The notes under the pieces are model-generated. The model had not been told where the DNA came from, ran no database searches, and saw nothing but the letters and a program-made list of their open reading frames with translations. Below, piece by piece: positions 48,609 to 57,520 of a DNA stretch of 64,000 bases (position 1 is the first letter of the stretch; the number at the start of each line of letters is the position of its first letter). The DNA is from Nitrobacter sp051535235 (GTDB taxonomy: Bacteria; Pseudomonadota; Alphaproteobacteria; Rhizobiales; Xanthobacteraceae), in contig NZ_JBPPLZ010000009.1 of assembly GCF_051535235.1 (NCBI RefSeq), forward strand, positions 1 to 64,000. The letters are read 5' to 3'. The position numbers and the translations under genes are program-made.

Positions 48609-49523
48609 TTATGCCGCCTTCCGCGCGGCGTCCGGGCGGATGCCGAGCAGATGGCAGATCGCGAAGACGAGATCGGCGCGGTTCATGGTGTAGAAGTGGA
48701 ACGTATCGACGCCGCGCTTGGCGAGTTTCTGCACCTGTCCCGCCGCCACGGTCGCCGCGACCAGCTTGCGCGTTTCGGCGTCGTCGTCGAGGCCCTCGAA
48801 CTTTTCAGCGAGCCAGGACGGCACGGTGGTGCCGGCTTTTGTCACGAAGTTTCTCGCCTGTCTGAAGTTATGCATGGGCATAATGCCGGGCACGATCGGA
48901 ATGTCGATGCCGCGGGCGCGGACGCGATCGAGGTAGCGAAAATAGAGGTCGTTATCGAAAAAAACCTGGGTGATGGCGCGAGTCGCGCCGGCATCGACCT
49001 TGGCCTTGAGGACATCGATGTCGGCATCGATGTCGGGACTTTCCGGATGCTTCTCGGGATAGGCCGAGACGGAGACCTCAATGTCGCCGTGCCGCCGCTT
49101 GATGCCGGCGACGAGATCGGCCGAACTGCGGTAACCCTCGGGATGGGTGCTGTAGGCGGTGCCGACGCCGCCCGGCGGGTCTCCCCGCAGCGCAACGATA
49201 TGGCGGACTCCGATGTCGCGATAGCGGCTGACGATCTCATCGATTTCTCCGCGCGCTGCGCCGACGCAGGTGAGGTGTGCGGCCGGCCGCAGTTCGGTTT
49301 CGGACAGGATGCGCGCGATCGTCGAATGGGTGCGTTCGCGGGTCGACCCGCCGGCGCCGTAGGTGACGGAGACAAAGCTCGGGTCCAGCGGCGCGAGGCG
49401 GGTGATGGTGTCCCACAGATTGCGCTCCATCTCCTCGGTCTTGGGCGGAAAGAACTCGAACGAGATCGCGGGGTGTTTTTGCGCGGCAATGCCGTCATGC
49501 ACCGGGGCAGAAGGATCGTTCAT
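48609..49523 (-). CDS. metF: Methylenetetrahydrofolate reductase
   Basis: A 304-residue FAD enzyme that makes methyltetrahydrofolate, the methyl donor of MetH. ISFEFFPPKTEEME (about 20-33) carries the catalytic Glu, SVTYGAGGSTRERTH the flavin/substrate loop, and HIVALRGDPPGG the region around the flavin. The (beta/alpha)8 length is typical. It precedes metH by about 150 bases and they are probably one transcript, linking the two consecutive steps. Confidence 0.95.
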   Translation of the reverse strand: MNDPSAPVHDGIAAQKHPAISFEFFPPKTEEMERNLWDTITRLAPLDPSFVSVTYGAGGSTRERTHSTIARILSETELRPAAHLTCVGAARGEIDEIVSRYRDIGVRHIVALRGDPPGGVGTAYSTHPEGYRSSADLVAGIKRRHGDIEVSVSAYPEKHPESPDIDADIDVLKAKVDAGATRAITQVFFDNDLYFRYLDRVRARGIDIPIVPGIMPMHNFRQARNFVTKAGTTVPSWLAEKFEGLDDDAETRKLVAATVAAGQVQKLAKRGVDTFHFYTMNRADLVFAICHLLGIRPDAARKAA

Positions 49524-49854
49524 AGCTGGTCAAACTCCACCGCGTCGGCCTCAAGTTTGCCGGGCGGACGGTTTCGGAAAAACGCCCTCGCGCATCGACG
49601 ACCGACGGTTCAATAAAGGCATTCCAGATAGAATAGCCCAGAAACCAGGTCTGATGTGGTGGGAAATAGCCCAATAATCCTGATATATGGGGATAAATAG
49701 GCCTAAGTACCAGTCGAGTGGGCAACAAGATTATTCAGTAATAAGTTGTTTTATTGCGATAATTTTCACAGACGACATTGGGAATTGCTAAGCTAACCTA
49801 AAGATCGCAGTCGCCCTTCCCATCATCGAAATGCAAGCGCCACGCGATCTGCGA
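49524..49854. other. AT-rich region upstream of metF
   Basis: About 330 bases between the pheA stop and the metF start. The part 49660-49800 is strikingly AT-rich for this genome. It contains three similar words GAATAGCCCA (49631-49640), AAATAGCCCA (49664-49673) and AAATAGGCCT (49695-49704), spaced 33 and 31 bases. I could not match a known SAM or SAH riboswitch. The metF promoter should be here. Confidence 0.5.
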
Positions 49855-50715
49855 TCAGTCCGCCTGTTCGCGGAAGGTCGCGCGGAACGGGTGCCCCGGA
49901 TAAACCCCGACGATGCGGAATTCCTTGGAAAAGAATTTCAGCTCCTCCAGCGCGAAAACGAGGCTGCGATCGTCCGGGTGGCCATCGACGTCGGCATAGA
50001 ATTGCGTTGCGAAGAAATTGCCGTCGACCATGTAACTTTCGAGTTTTGTCATGTTGACGCCGTTGGTGGCGAAGCCGCCCATGGCTTTGTAGAGCGCGGC
50101 CGGCAGGTTGCGCACCCGGAAGACAAAACTGGTGACGAGCGGTCCGGATCCCTGCTCGGCCCAGCGGGCCTCGCGCGCCAGCACCACGAAACGCGTGGTA
50201 TTATGGGCTTCGTCCTCGACATCCTCGGCGAGAATATCGAGATCGTGGATTTGCGCGGCGAGGCGCGAGGCGATCGCGGCGCAACTCGGGTCGCCGCGTT
50301 CGGCGACAATGCGGGCGGCGCCTGCGGTATCGCCCGACACGATCGGCCGGATGCCGAGCTTGCGAATGATGCGACGGCATTGCCCCAGCGCGTGAACGTG
50401 ACTTTCGACGGTCTTGATGTCCGAAAGCGCTGCGCCGCGCGGCGCCATCAATTGATGGCGGACCGGCAGGAAGTATTCGCCGACGATGAAGAGTCCCGAC
50501 TGCGGCAGCAGATGATGAATGTCGGCGACGCGACCGGCCACCGAGTTCTCGATCGGGATCATGCCGAGGGCGGCTTCGCCCGATGCGATCGCGGCGAACG
50601 CGTCCTCGAAAGTCGCGCATGGCAACGGCTCGGCGTCGGGATAGGCATCGGCTATGGCGATGTGCGAATTCGCGCCAGGCTCGCCCTGGAATGCGATTTT
50701 CATGGTCTTGGTCAT
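49855..50715 (-). CDS. pheA: Prephenate dehydratase
   Basis: A 286-residue monofunctional enzyme converting prephenate to phenylpyruvate in phenylalanine synthesis. IAFQGEPGANSHIA (about 7-20), ALGMIPIENSVAGRVADIHHLL (about 61-82) and NTTRFVVLAR (about 178) form the catalytic domain; the C-terminal ACT domain begins near TSFVFRVRNLPAAL, and LESYMVDG marks the Phe-binding site for feedback control. Two near starts (50715, 50703) are possible. It is 42 bases downstream of kdsB, likely in the same transcript. Confidence 0.93.
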   Translation of the reverse strand: MTKTMKIAFQGEPGANSHIAIADAYPDAEPLPCATFEDAFAAIASGEAALGMIPIENSVAGRVADIHHLLPQSGLFIVGEYFLPVRHQLMAPRGAALSDIKTVESHVHALGQCRRIIRKLGIRPIVSGDTAGAARIVAERGDPSCAAIASRLAAQIHDLDILAEDVEDEAHNTTRFVVLAREARWAEQGSGPLVTSFVFRVRNLPAALYKAMGGFATNGVNMTKLESYMVDGNFFATQFYADVDGHPDDRSLVFALEELKFFSKEFRIVGVYPGHPFRATFREQAD

Positions 50716-50757
50716 CAGGGTCTTCTATCAGCCGCTCTGGTTTTGGCGATAGCGTTT

Positions 50758-51513
50758 TTAGCGGGCAGTTTGGCCGGAAGCAGCGAGCAGCCGACGAGCG
50801 GTTTCGAGGTCGGCGGGAGTGTCGACGCCACGCGGCACGTCATCCACGATCATGATGTCGATCCGCATCCCGCCTTCCAGCGCCCGCAACTGCTCGAGCC
50901 GTTCCTGTTGCTCCAGAGGCGAGGGCGGCAGTTCGACGAAGCGTTGCAGGGCTTTGCGGCGATAGGCGTAAAGCCCGATGTGATGGTAGCGCGGACCTTC
51001 GCCGTGAGGCGCTGTGGCGCGGGTGAAATAGAGCGCGCGCAGCCGGCGCCGCGCGACCTGCGATCCCACGGCCTTGACGACGTTCGGATTGGCGGCTTCC
51101 TCGTCGGTGTGGATTTCCGCGGCCAGCGTCGCGATATCGACCGCGGGATCGGCCAGAGGCTGGAGCACGTCGCGGATAATGTCGGGGCGGATGGTCGGGA
51201 AATCGCCCTGCAGGTTGACGATCGTCTCGATACGGCCTTCGGGATCAAGCTTGCCGAGCGCCTCGAACACGCGGTCGGACCCGGACGGGTGGTCGGCGCG
51301 GGTCATGATCGCTTCGCCGCCATGGGCCGTCACGGCGGCCGCGATCTCGGGAGTGTCGGTGGCGACCGCGACGCGGCCGATGCCGGCGGTCTCGGCCCGC
51401 CGCAGGACATGGACGACCATCGGCAGGCCGCCGATATCCAGCAAGGGTTTTCCGGGCAGCCGGGTCGCGGCCATACGGGCTGGAATCAGCACCAGAGTGC
51501 GGCTCTCGGTCAT
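50758..51513 (-). CDS. kdsB: 3-deoxy-manno-octulosonate cytidylyltransferase (CMP-KDO synthetase)
   Basis: A 251-residue nucleotidyltransferase that activates KDO for lipopolysaccharide inner-core synthesis. VLIPARMAATRLPGKPL (about 8-24) is the CTP-binding loop, TRADHPSGSDRVFEAL and NLQGDFPTIRPD hold the conserved Asp and Gln, and GLYAYRRKALQRFVELPPSPLE is the KDO-binding end. It is divergent from cycM, with about 220 bases between. Confidence 0.94.
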   Translation of the reverse strand: MTESRTLVLIPARMAATRLPGKPLLDIGGLPMVVHVLRRAETAGIGRVAVATDTPEIAAAVTAHGGEAIMTRADHPSGSDRVFEALGKLDPEGRIETIVNLQGDFPTIRPDIIRDVLQPLADPAVDIATLAAEIHTDEEAANPNVVKAVGSQVARRRLRALYFTRATAPHGEGPRYHHIGLYAYRRKALQRFVELPPSPLEQQERLEQLRALEGGMRIDIMIVDDVPRGVDTPADLETARRLLAASGQTAR

Positions 51514-51734
51514 CGGTCGGGAGTTCCACGGCCCGAAGTGAGGGATCGGGAATTGGCAGGACTTTCAAAGGCCGCGGCGTTTATACGGGTTGTCAGGACA
51601 CCGGCAAACCGTTATCTCGTCCCGCCGGCTCCCGCGATCTGGCCCAGCGGTTCCGGCGGCATTCCGCGGCGTCGGCCGGCCCGACAGCCGACTTCAAAGA
51701 CTCGGAGCCTGACCACGGACCTGGAGTGGCCAAC

Positions 51735-52304
51735 ATGGACTCCTTCGATATCAATAAATTTCTCGGCGTGTTGCTGGGCACCTGCATCTTCGTGCTGGTG
51801 ATGAATTTCGTCGCCCAGGCTATTTTCGCGCCAGTCGTGCCGGCGAAGCCGGGTTTCAAGATTGACGTCAAGGAAGAGCCGGCCGCGGCTGCCGGCGGCG
51901 CCAAGCAAGCGGACAATGCGGCCAAGCCCGCTGCCGAGCCCTCGATCGCGAAGCTGCTGCAGACGGCGTCGGCCGAGAACGGCGCCGCTGCGGCCAAGAA
52001 GTGCGCCGCCTGCCATACTTTCGAGAAGGGTGGACCGAATCGCGTGGGTCCCAACCTTTACGGCATCGTCGGGGAGCCGCGCGGCCAGGGCCGCGGGTTC
52101 AATTTCTCGGAGGCCATGAAAGCCAAGGGCGGCACCTGGACCTTCGAGGAGTTGAACAAGTTCCTCGCCAACCCGAAGGGATACATCCCTGGCACGGCCA
52201 TGGGATTCGCCGGCGTGCCGAAGGACAGCGAGCGGGCCGACATCATTGCCTATCTGAACAAGAACTCCGACAAGCCGGAGCCGCTGCCGGCTGCCTCCAA
52301 GTAG
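51735..52304 (+). CDS. cycM: Membrane-anchored cytochrome c, CycM type
   Basis: A 189-residue protein. An uncleaved N-terminal helix (about 9-30) anchors it in the inner membrane, an Ala-rich linker follows (40-70), and the C-terminal class I cytochrome c domain (75-180) carries the haem motif CAACH (Cys90-His94) and the axial Met156 in GTAMGF. It closely matches Bradyrhizobium CycM in layout (MDSFDINKFLG start, GGTWTFEELNKFLANPKG block), which passes electrons from the bc1 complex to aa3 oxidase. ATG 51735 has GGAG eight bases upstream; an in-frame GTG at 51726 is less likely. Confidence 0.93.
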   Translation: MDSFDINKFLGVLLGTCIFVLVMNFVAQAIFAPVVPAKPGFKIDVKEEPAAAAGGAKQADNAAKPAAEPSIAKLLQTASAENGAAAAKKCAACHTFEKGGPNRVGPNLYGIVGEPRGQGRGFNFSEAMKAKGGTWTFEELNKFLANPKGYIPGTAMGFAGVPKDSERADIIAYLNKNSDKPEPLPAASK

Positions 52305-52617
52305 CACCGGACGATAGCCTCCCGAGCGGCAAAGGCGTTCGGGCTTGCACGTGGAGGGCGAGAAGACAGGCGTCGACCAAAATTATGGTGCGCCGGGCTC
52401 TGATGCGATCGGAAGCGGAAGGCTTCCGAGGTTTTAAACGAATGTGAGCCGCGAGGATTTCTCGGCTGTCATATCGTGGACGAGCCTTCAATTATCCGTA
52501 CCTTTCGCCGCACAAGTGCGGGAGGTGGGGTGGCGTCATCCCGAAAAACCGACATAATCGGCCGAAACAGTGCGTCGCGCCGTAGCGTTGGCGCGTCAAC
52601 CCGCAGGAATTTTGCAT
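52305..52617. other. Intergenic region before the yej operon
   Basis: About 310 bases after cycM. No clear terminator or promoter motif recognised. The yej operon promoter must lie here. Confidence 0.4.
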
Positions 52618-54519
52618 TTGGCTTTCACCCGACGACGTCTTCTTCATGGCGGAGCCCTGATCGCAGCCGCGCCCGCGATCCAGGTCCTGACCGGCGCTTC
52701 GGCGTTTGAGACAGCCCGCGCGCAGACCGGGCCGACCGACCTCAAATGGCGGCACGGGGTTTCGCTGTTCGGCGACGTGAAATATCCGGAAGGTTTCAAG
52801 CATTTCGACTATGTCAATCCGGACGCTCCCGTGGGCGGCACGGTGCGACAGATCGCGCTCGGCACCTTTGACAATTTCAATCCGGTCGTGTCGGGCGTGA
52901 AGGGCTCGATCGCCGGAGCGGTCGGGCTGATCTATGAATCGCTGACAATCCCCTCGCTGGACGAGGTTGCGACGGAGTACGGCGCGTTGGCCGAGTCGGT
53001 CGCTTATCCCGACGACTATTCCTTCGTCATCTACCGGCTGCGCAAGGAAGCGAGGTGGCACGACGGCAAGCCGGTGACGCCGGACGACGTGGTCTTCTCG
53101 CTCAATGCGTTCAAGACGCACCATCCGCAATATGCCGCTTACTACCGCCATGTGGTGAAAGCCGAAAAGACCAACGAGCGTGACGTCACCTTCACCTTCG
53201 ACGCGCCCGGAAACCGCGAACTGCCGCAGATCGTCGGGCAACTGATGGTGCTTCCGAAACACTGGTGGGAAGGCGTCGACGCCGCCGGCAAGAAGCGCGA
53301 CATTTCCGCGACCATGCTGGAACCGCCGCTCGGCAGCGCGGCCTACAGGATCAAGGATTTCGAGGCGGCGCGTTCGGTCACGCTGGAGCGGGTCAAGGAT
53401 TACTGGGGCTTGAACACCGGCTTCAATGTGGGCCGCAACAATTTCGACGAGTTGCGCTACGAGTATTTCCGCGACAGCACCGTTGCGCTCGAAGCTTTCA
53501 GGGGCGGCCAGATCGACTGGCGCATGGAGAACGTGGCCAAGAACTGGGCCACCGCTTATGACTTTCCGGCGGTGAAGGAAGGGCGCGTCATCCTGGAGGA
53601 ATTCCCCAATCGCAGCTCGGGCGTGATGCAGGCATTTGCTCCCAACCTTCGCCGCGACAAGTTCAAGGACGCGCGGGTGCGGCGGGCGCTGAATTTCGCC
53701 TTCGATTTCGAGACCATGAATGAGCAACTTTTCTTCGGTCAGTACAAGCGCATCGCAAGCTATTTCGAGGGTACCGAACTGGCATCGAGCGGCCTGCCCG
53801 AGGGCCGGGAGCTTGAAATCCTCGAAACCGTCCGCGCTGAAGTCCCCCCGTCCGTGTTCACGACGCCTTACAGCAATCCGGTCGGCGGAAGTTCCGAGGC
53901 GGTTCGCAACAACCTGCGCGAGGGCATGAAACTCCTGAAAGAGGCGGGTTACGAAGTGCGCGGCGGCAGGCAGGTCGACGGCAAGACCGGCGCGCCGTTC
54001 GAAATCGAACTGCTGTCGGAAGATCCGAGTTTCGAGCGGGTCCTGCTGTCCTACAAGCCTTCGCTGGAGCGCATGGGTCTTACCGTCAGCATCCGAACCA
54101 TCGATTCGACACAGTACGAGAACCGGCTGCGGAACTGGGACTTCGACATGGTGGTCGCGTCGTGGGGCGAATCCCTGTCGCCGGGCAACGAACAGCGCGA
54201 GTTCTGGGGCTCGCGTGCGGCGGACATGCCCGGCTCGCGCAACGTTGTCGGCATCAAGAATCCCGCCATCGACAAGCTGATCGAGCGCGTGATCTTCGCC
54301 AAAGATCGCGCCGATCTGGTTGCCGCGACCCACGCGCTCGACCGCGTGCTGCTGCATCATAATTATGTCGTGCCGCAGTGGACCTATTCGAAAGTGCGCA
54401 CGGCGCGATGGGATCGCTTCGGCCGGCCGGCCGAAATGCCGAAGTACGGTCTTGCGGCTTTCCCGGCGTTGTGGTGGTACGACGCCGACAAGGCGGCCAA
54501 GATCGGCAATCGATCTTGA
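52618..54519 (+). CDS. yejA: Peptide-type ABC binding protein (YejA-like, first copy)
   Basis: A 633-residue extracellular solute-binding family 5 protein. With the TTG start at 52618 (AGGA nine bases before) it opens MAFTRRRLLHGGALI, a good twin-arginine signal; a GTG at 52570 would add 16 residues. LKWRHGVSLFGDVKYPEGF and FDYVNPDAPVGGTVRQ are typical of the YejA subgroup, and RWHDGKPVTPDDVVFS is the family 5 signature. It should capture oligopeptides (the E. coli homologue helps uptake of microcin C) for the permease downstream. It is about 15 bases before the second binding protein. Confidence 0.9.
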   Translation: MAFTRRRLLHGGALIAAAPAIQVLTGASAFETARAQTGPTDLKWRHGVSLFGDVKYPEGFKHFDYVNPDAPVGGTVRQIALGTFDNFNPVVSGVKGSIAGAVGLIYESLTIPSLDEVATEYGALAESVAYPDDYSFVIYRLRKEARWHDGKPVTPDDVVFSLNAFKTHHPQYAAYYRHVVKAEKTNERDVTFTFDAPGNRELPQIVGQLMVLPKHWWEGVDAAGKKRDISATMLEPPLGSAAYRIKDFEAARSVTLERVKDYWGLNTGFNVGRNNFDELRYEYFRDSTVALEAFRGGQIDWRMENVAKNWATAYDFPAVKEGRVILEEFPNRSSGVMQAFAPNLRRDKFKDARVRRALNFAFDFETMNEQLFFGQYKRIASYFEGTELASSGLPEGRELEILETVRAEVPPSVFTTPYSNPVGGSSEAVRNNLREGMKLLKEAGYEVRGGRQVDGKTGAPFEIELLSEDPSFERVLLSYKPSLERMGLTVSIRTIDSTQYENRLRNWDFDMVVASWGESLSPGNEQREFWGSRAADMPGSRNVVGIKNPAIDKLIERVIFAKDRADLVAATHALDRVLLHHNYVVPQWTYSKVRTARWDRFGRPAEMPKYGLAAFPALWWYDADKAAKIGNRS

Positions 54520-54533
54520 GGAGTTGTCTGCGG

Positions 54534-56408
54534 ATGAGCGAGCCCAGCCGGCGGCAGGTGATCGGTCTCGGGATCGGTGTGGCAGCCACGGCGTGGCTTC
54601 GGCCGGCGGATGCAATCGGCGCGGAGACCGACCCCCAAGGTGAATCGCATGGCATGTCGGCGTTCGGCGACCTCAAGTATCCGGCCGACTTCCACCACTT
54701 CGACTACGTCAATGTCGATGCGCCGAAGGGCGGACTGTTCTCGACCATTCCGTCGAGCCGCGCCTTCAACCAGTCGTTCCAGACCTTCAACTCGCTCAAC
54801 GCTTTCATCCTGAAGGGCGACGGCGCGAAAGGCATGGAGATGACGTTCACGTCGCTGATGGCTCGCGCCGGCGACGAACCCGATGCGATGTACGGTCTTG
54901 CTGCCAGGTCGGTGCGCATCTCGGCCGACGGGCTGACCTATCAATTCAAGATGCGGCCGGAGGCGCGGTTTCATGACGGGCAGAAACTGACCGCGCACGA
55001 CGCAGCGTTTTCACTGACGATCCTCAAGACCAAGGGCCATCCCCTGATCACCCAGCAGATGCGCGACATGGTGAGCGCGGAAGCGGCCGACGACGCGACG
55101 CTGGTCGTGACCTTCGCGGCCAAGCGCGGACGCGACGTGCCGCCGTTCGTCGCCGGCCTGCCGATTTTTTCGAAAGTTTATTACACCGCGCATCCGTTCG
55201 AGGAATCGACGCTCGACGTCCCGCTCGGCAGCGGGCCGTACAAGGTCGGTCGGTTCGAGCCCAATCGCTTCATCGAATTCGATCGCGTCAAGGACTGGTG
55301 GGGCGCCGACCTTCCGGTTTGCCGCGGCAGCTACAATTTCGATACTGTGCGGTTCGACTTCTACCGCGACCGCGACGTGGCGTTCGAGGGTTTTTCCGGC
55401 CGCAGCTACCTGTACCGCGAGGAGTTTACGTCGCGCATCTGGAATACGCGCTACGATTTCCCCGCGCTGATTGATGGCCGCGTCAAGCGCGAGCAATTGC
55501 CGGACGAGACGCCGTCCGGCGCGCAAGGCTGGTTCATCAACACCCGACGCGACAAGTTCAAGGACCCGCGCGTGCGCGAGGCGCTGGACTGCGCCTTCGA
55601 TTTCGAATGGACCAACAAGACCATCATGTATGGCGCTTACGTTCGTACGGTGTCGCCGTTCCAGAATTCCGATTTGATGGCGACCGGCCTGCCGTCGCCG
55701 GAAGAGGTAGTGCTGCTGGAGCCGTTCCGCGGCAAGGTGCCGGACGAGGTGTTCGGCATGCCGTTCGTGCCGCCGGTGTCGGACGGCTCCGGACAGGATC
55801 GCAAGCTGTTGCGAAAGGCGGTGCAACTGCTCAACGACGCGGGCTTTCCCATCAAGGATGGCAAGCGTATGACGCCGCAGGGCGAGGTGTTCCGCGTCGA
55901 GTTCCTGCTCGAAGAGCCGGCGTTCCAGGCCCATCATATGCCGTACATAAAGAACCTCGGAACGCTCGGCATCGAGGCGACGCTGCGGCTCGTCGATCCC
56001 GTGCAGGCGAGGGCACGGCGCGACGACTTCGATTTCGACATGGTGATCGAGCGTTTCGGCTTCTCGACCGTTCCGGGTGATTCGCTGCGGCCATTCTTTT
56101 CGTCGCGGGCGGCAGGGACCAAGGGATCATACAATCTCGCCGGCATTTCCGATCCCGCGGTCGACTCGCTGATGGAACAGGTGATCGCCGCCGACACCCG
56201 TGCAAAACTCGTGTTCGCCGCGCGCGCGCTGGACCGCGTCATTCGCGCCGGCCGTTACTGGGTGCCGCAATGGTATTCAAACGCGCACCGGCTGGCCTAT
56301 TGGGATGTATTCGGACATCCGCCAAGTCTGCCGAAATATCTCGGCGTGATGGCGCCTGACATCTGGTGGTCGACGCAGGCCGGTGCGGCGTCGCGGCAGG
56401 CGAAATAG
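54534..56408 (+). CDS. yejA: Peptide-type ABC binding protein (YejA-like, second copy)
   Basis: A 624-residue paralogue of the preceding protein, with its own Tat signal (SRRQVIGLGIGVAATAW, about 5-21). FGDLKYPADFHHFDYVNVD and the family signature RFHDGQKLTAHDAAFS are present. It shares the domain plan but is clearly diverged in sequence, so the two probably bind different peptides. Its ATG at 54534 follows GAGGAGTTG. Its stop is 3 bases before the yejB start. Confidence 0.9.
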   Translation: MSEPSRRQVIGLGIGVAATAWLRPADAIGAETDPQGESHGMSAFGDLKYPADFHHFDYVNVDAPKGGLFSTIPSSRAFNQSFQTFNSLNAFILKGDGAKGMEMTFTSLMARAGDEPDAMYGLAARSVRISADGLTYQFKMRPEARFHDGQKLTAHDAAFSLTILKTKGHPLITQQMRDMVSAEAADDATLVVTFAAKRGRDVPPFVAGLPIFSKVYYTAHPFEESTLDVPLGSGPYKVGRFEPNRFIEFDRVKDWWGADLPVCRGSYNFDTVRFDFYRDRDVAFEGFSGRSYLYREEFTSRIWNTRYDFPALIDGRVKREQLPDETPSGAQGWFINTRRDKFKDPRVREALDCAFDFEWTNKTIMYGAYVRTVSPFQNSDLMATGLPSPEEVVLLEPFRGKVPDEVFGMPFVPPVSDGSGQDRKLLRKAVQLLNDAGFPIKDGKRMTPQGEVFRVEFLLEEPAFQAHHMPYIKNLGTLGIEATLRLVDPVQARARRDDFDFDMVIERFGFSTVPGDSLRPFFSSRAAGTKGSYNLAGISDPAVDSLMEQVIAADTRAKLVFAARALDRVIRAGRYWVPQWYSNAHRLAYWDVFGHPPSLPKYLGVMAPDIWWSTQAGAASRQAK

Positions 56409-56410
56409 GC

Positions 56411-57520
56411 ATGAGTGCATATATCGCCCGCCGCATCCTTTTGATGATTCCCACATTGCTGGGCATCCTGTTCGTGTCGTTCGTCGTTGTGCAGTTCGCA
56501 CCCGGCGGTCCGGTCGAGCGGGTGATCGCGCAACTGAGCGGTTCGGATACCGGCGGCATGTCGCGCATTTCCGGATCGTCCGGCGGCGATTTCGGCGCGC
56601 GCGGTCAGGTCGGGGCGTCGTCCGACGCCGTCAACTCGAAATACCGCGGCGCCCAGGGGCTCGATCCCGCCTTCATCAAAAGTCTCGAAAAGCAGTTCGG
56701 CTTCGACAAGCCGGCGCCCGAACGCTTTCTGCTGATGCTGTGGAATTTCTCCCGCTTCGATTTCGGCAAGAGCTACTTCCGCGACACCACCGTGATCCAG
56801 CTCATCAAGGAAAAGCTGCCGGTCTCGATGTCGCTAGGCATCTGGATGACGCTTCTGACCTACCTGATTTCGATACCGCTCGGAATCCGCAAAGCCGTGA
56901 GGGACGGATCGCGCTTCGACACATGGACTTCGGGGGTCATCATCGTCGGCTTTGCGATACCCGGCTTTCTGTTCGCGATCCTGCTCATCATTCTGTTCGC
57001 CGGCGGATCGTTCTTCAGCATCTTTCCCTTGCGCGGACTGACATCGGACGGCTGGAGCCAGTTTCCCTGGTACTGGAAGATCCTCGACTATTTCTGGCAC
57101 CTGACGCTGCCCATCGTTTCGATGGCGCTCGGCGCCTTCGCCACCATGACGCTGCTGACCAAGAACTCGTTCCTCGACGAGATCCGCAAGCAATATGTGA
57201 TGACGGCGCGCGCCAAGGGCTGCAGCGAGCGGCAGGTGCTTTACAATCACGTCTTCCGCAACGCCATGCTGATCGTCATCGCGGGATTTCCCGGCGCGTT
57301 CGTTAACGCTTTCTTTTCGGGTTCGCTTTTGATCGAAACCATCTTCTCGCTCGACGGACTCGGCCTGCTCGGTTTTGAGAGCGTGCTCAATCGCGACTAT
57401 CCCGTGGTGTTCGGCACGCTGTTCATCTTTTCGCTGGTCGGGCTTGTGATCAACCTGATCTCCGATCTCACCTACATGTGGATCGATCCGCGAATCGACT
57501 TCGAGGCGCGGGAAGTCTGA
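56411..57520 (+). CDS. yejB: Peptide ABC permease YejB
   Basis: A 369-residue inner-membrane permease with six helices. An N-terminal helix (ARRILLMIPTLLGIL) leads to a periplasmic loop, followed by five helices. The EAA-type loop (YVMTARAKGCSERQVLYNH) contacts the ATPase. The loop between helices 1 and 2 is long and Gly/Ser-rich (about 45-75), as in other YejB. Its stop overlaps the yejE start by one base. Confidence 0.92.
   Translation: MSAYIARRILLMIPTLLGILFVSFVVVQFAPGGPVERVIAQLSGSDTGGMSRISGSSGGDFGARGQVGASSDAVNSKYRGAQGLDPAFIKSLEKQFGFDKPAPERFLLMLWNFSRFDFGKSYFRDTTVIQLIKEKLPVSMSLGIWMTLLTYLISIPLGIRKAVRDGSRFDTWTSGVIIVGFAIPGFLFAILLIILFAGGSFFSIFPLRGLTSDGWSQFPWYWKILDYFWHLTLPIVSMALGAFATMTLLTKNSFLDEIRKQYVMTARAKGCSERQVLYNHVFRNAMLIVIAGFPGAFVNAFFSGSLLIETIFSLDGLGLLGFESVLNRDYPVVFGTLFIFSLVGLVINLISDLTYMWIDPRIDFEAREV

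Noticed and set aside
49495..49728. A 77-codon leftward frame before metF
   Set aside because: It overlaps the metF start, has no ribosome site and no recognisable pattern; the region looks regulatory.
49524..49854. SAM or SAH riboswitch upstream of metF
   Set aside because: I could not fit the conserved cores (for example the SAM-II GCTAAA loop and its pairing). A covariance-model search would be decisive.
52492..54615. Long antisense open frame (about 700 codons) opposite yejA
   Set aside because: Same shadow effect; the sense frame has a full binding-protein fold.
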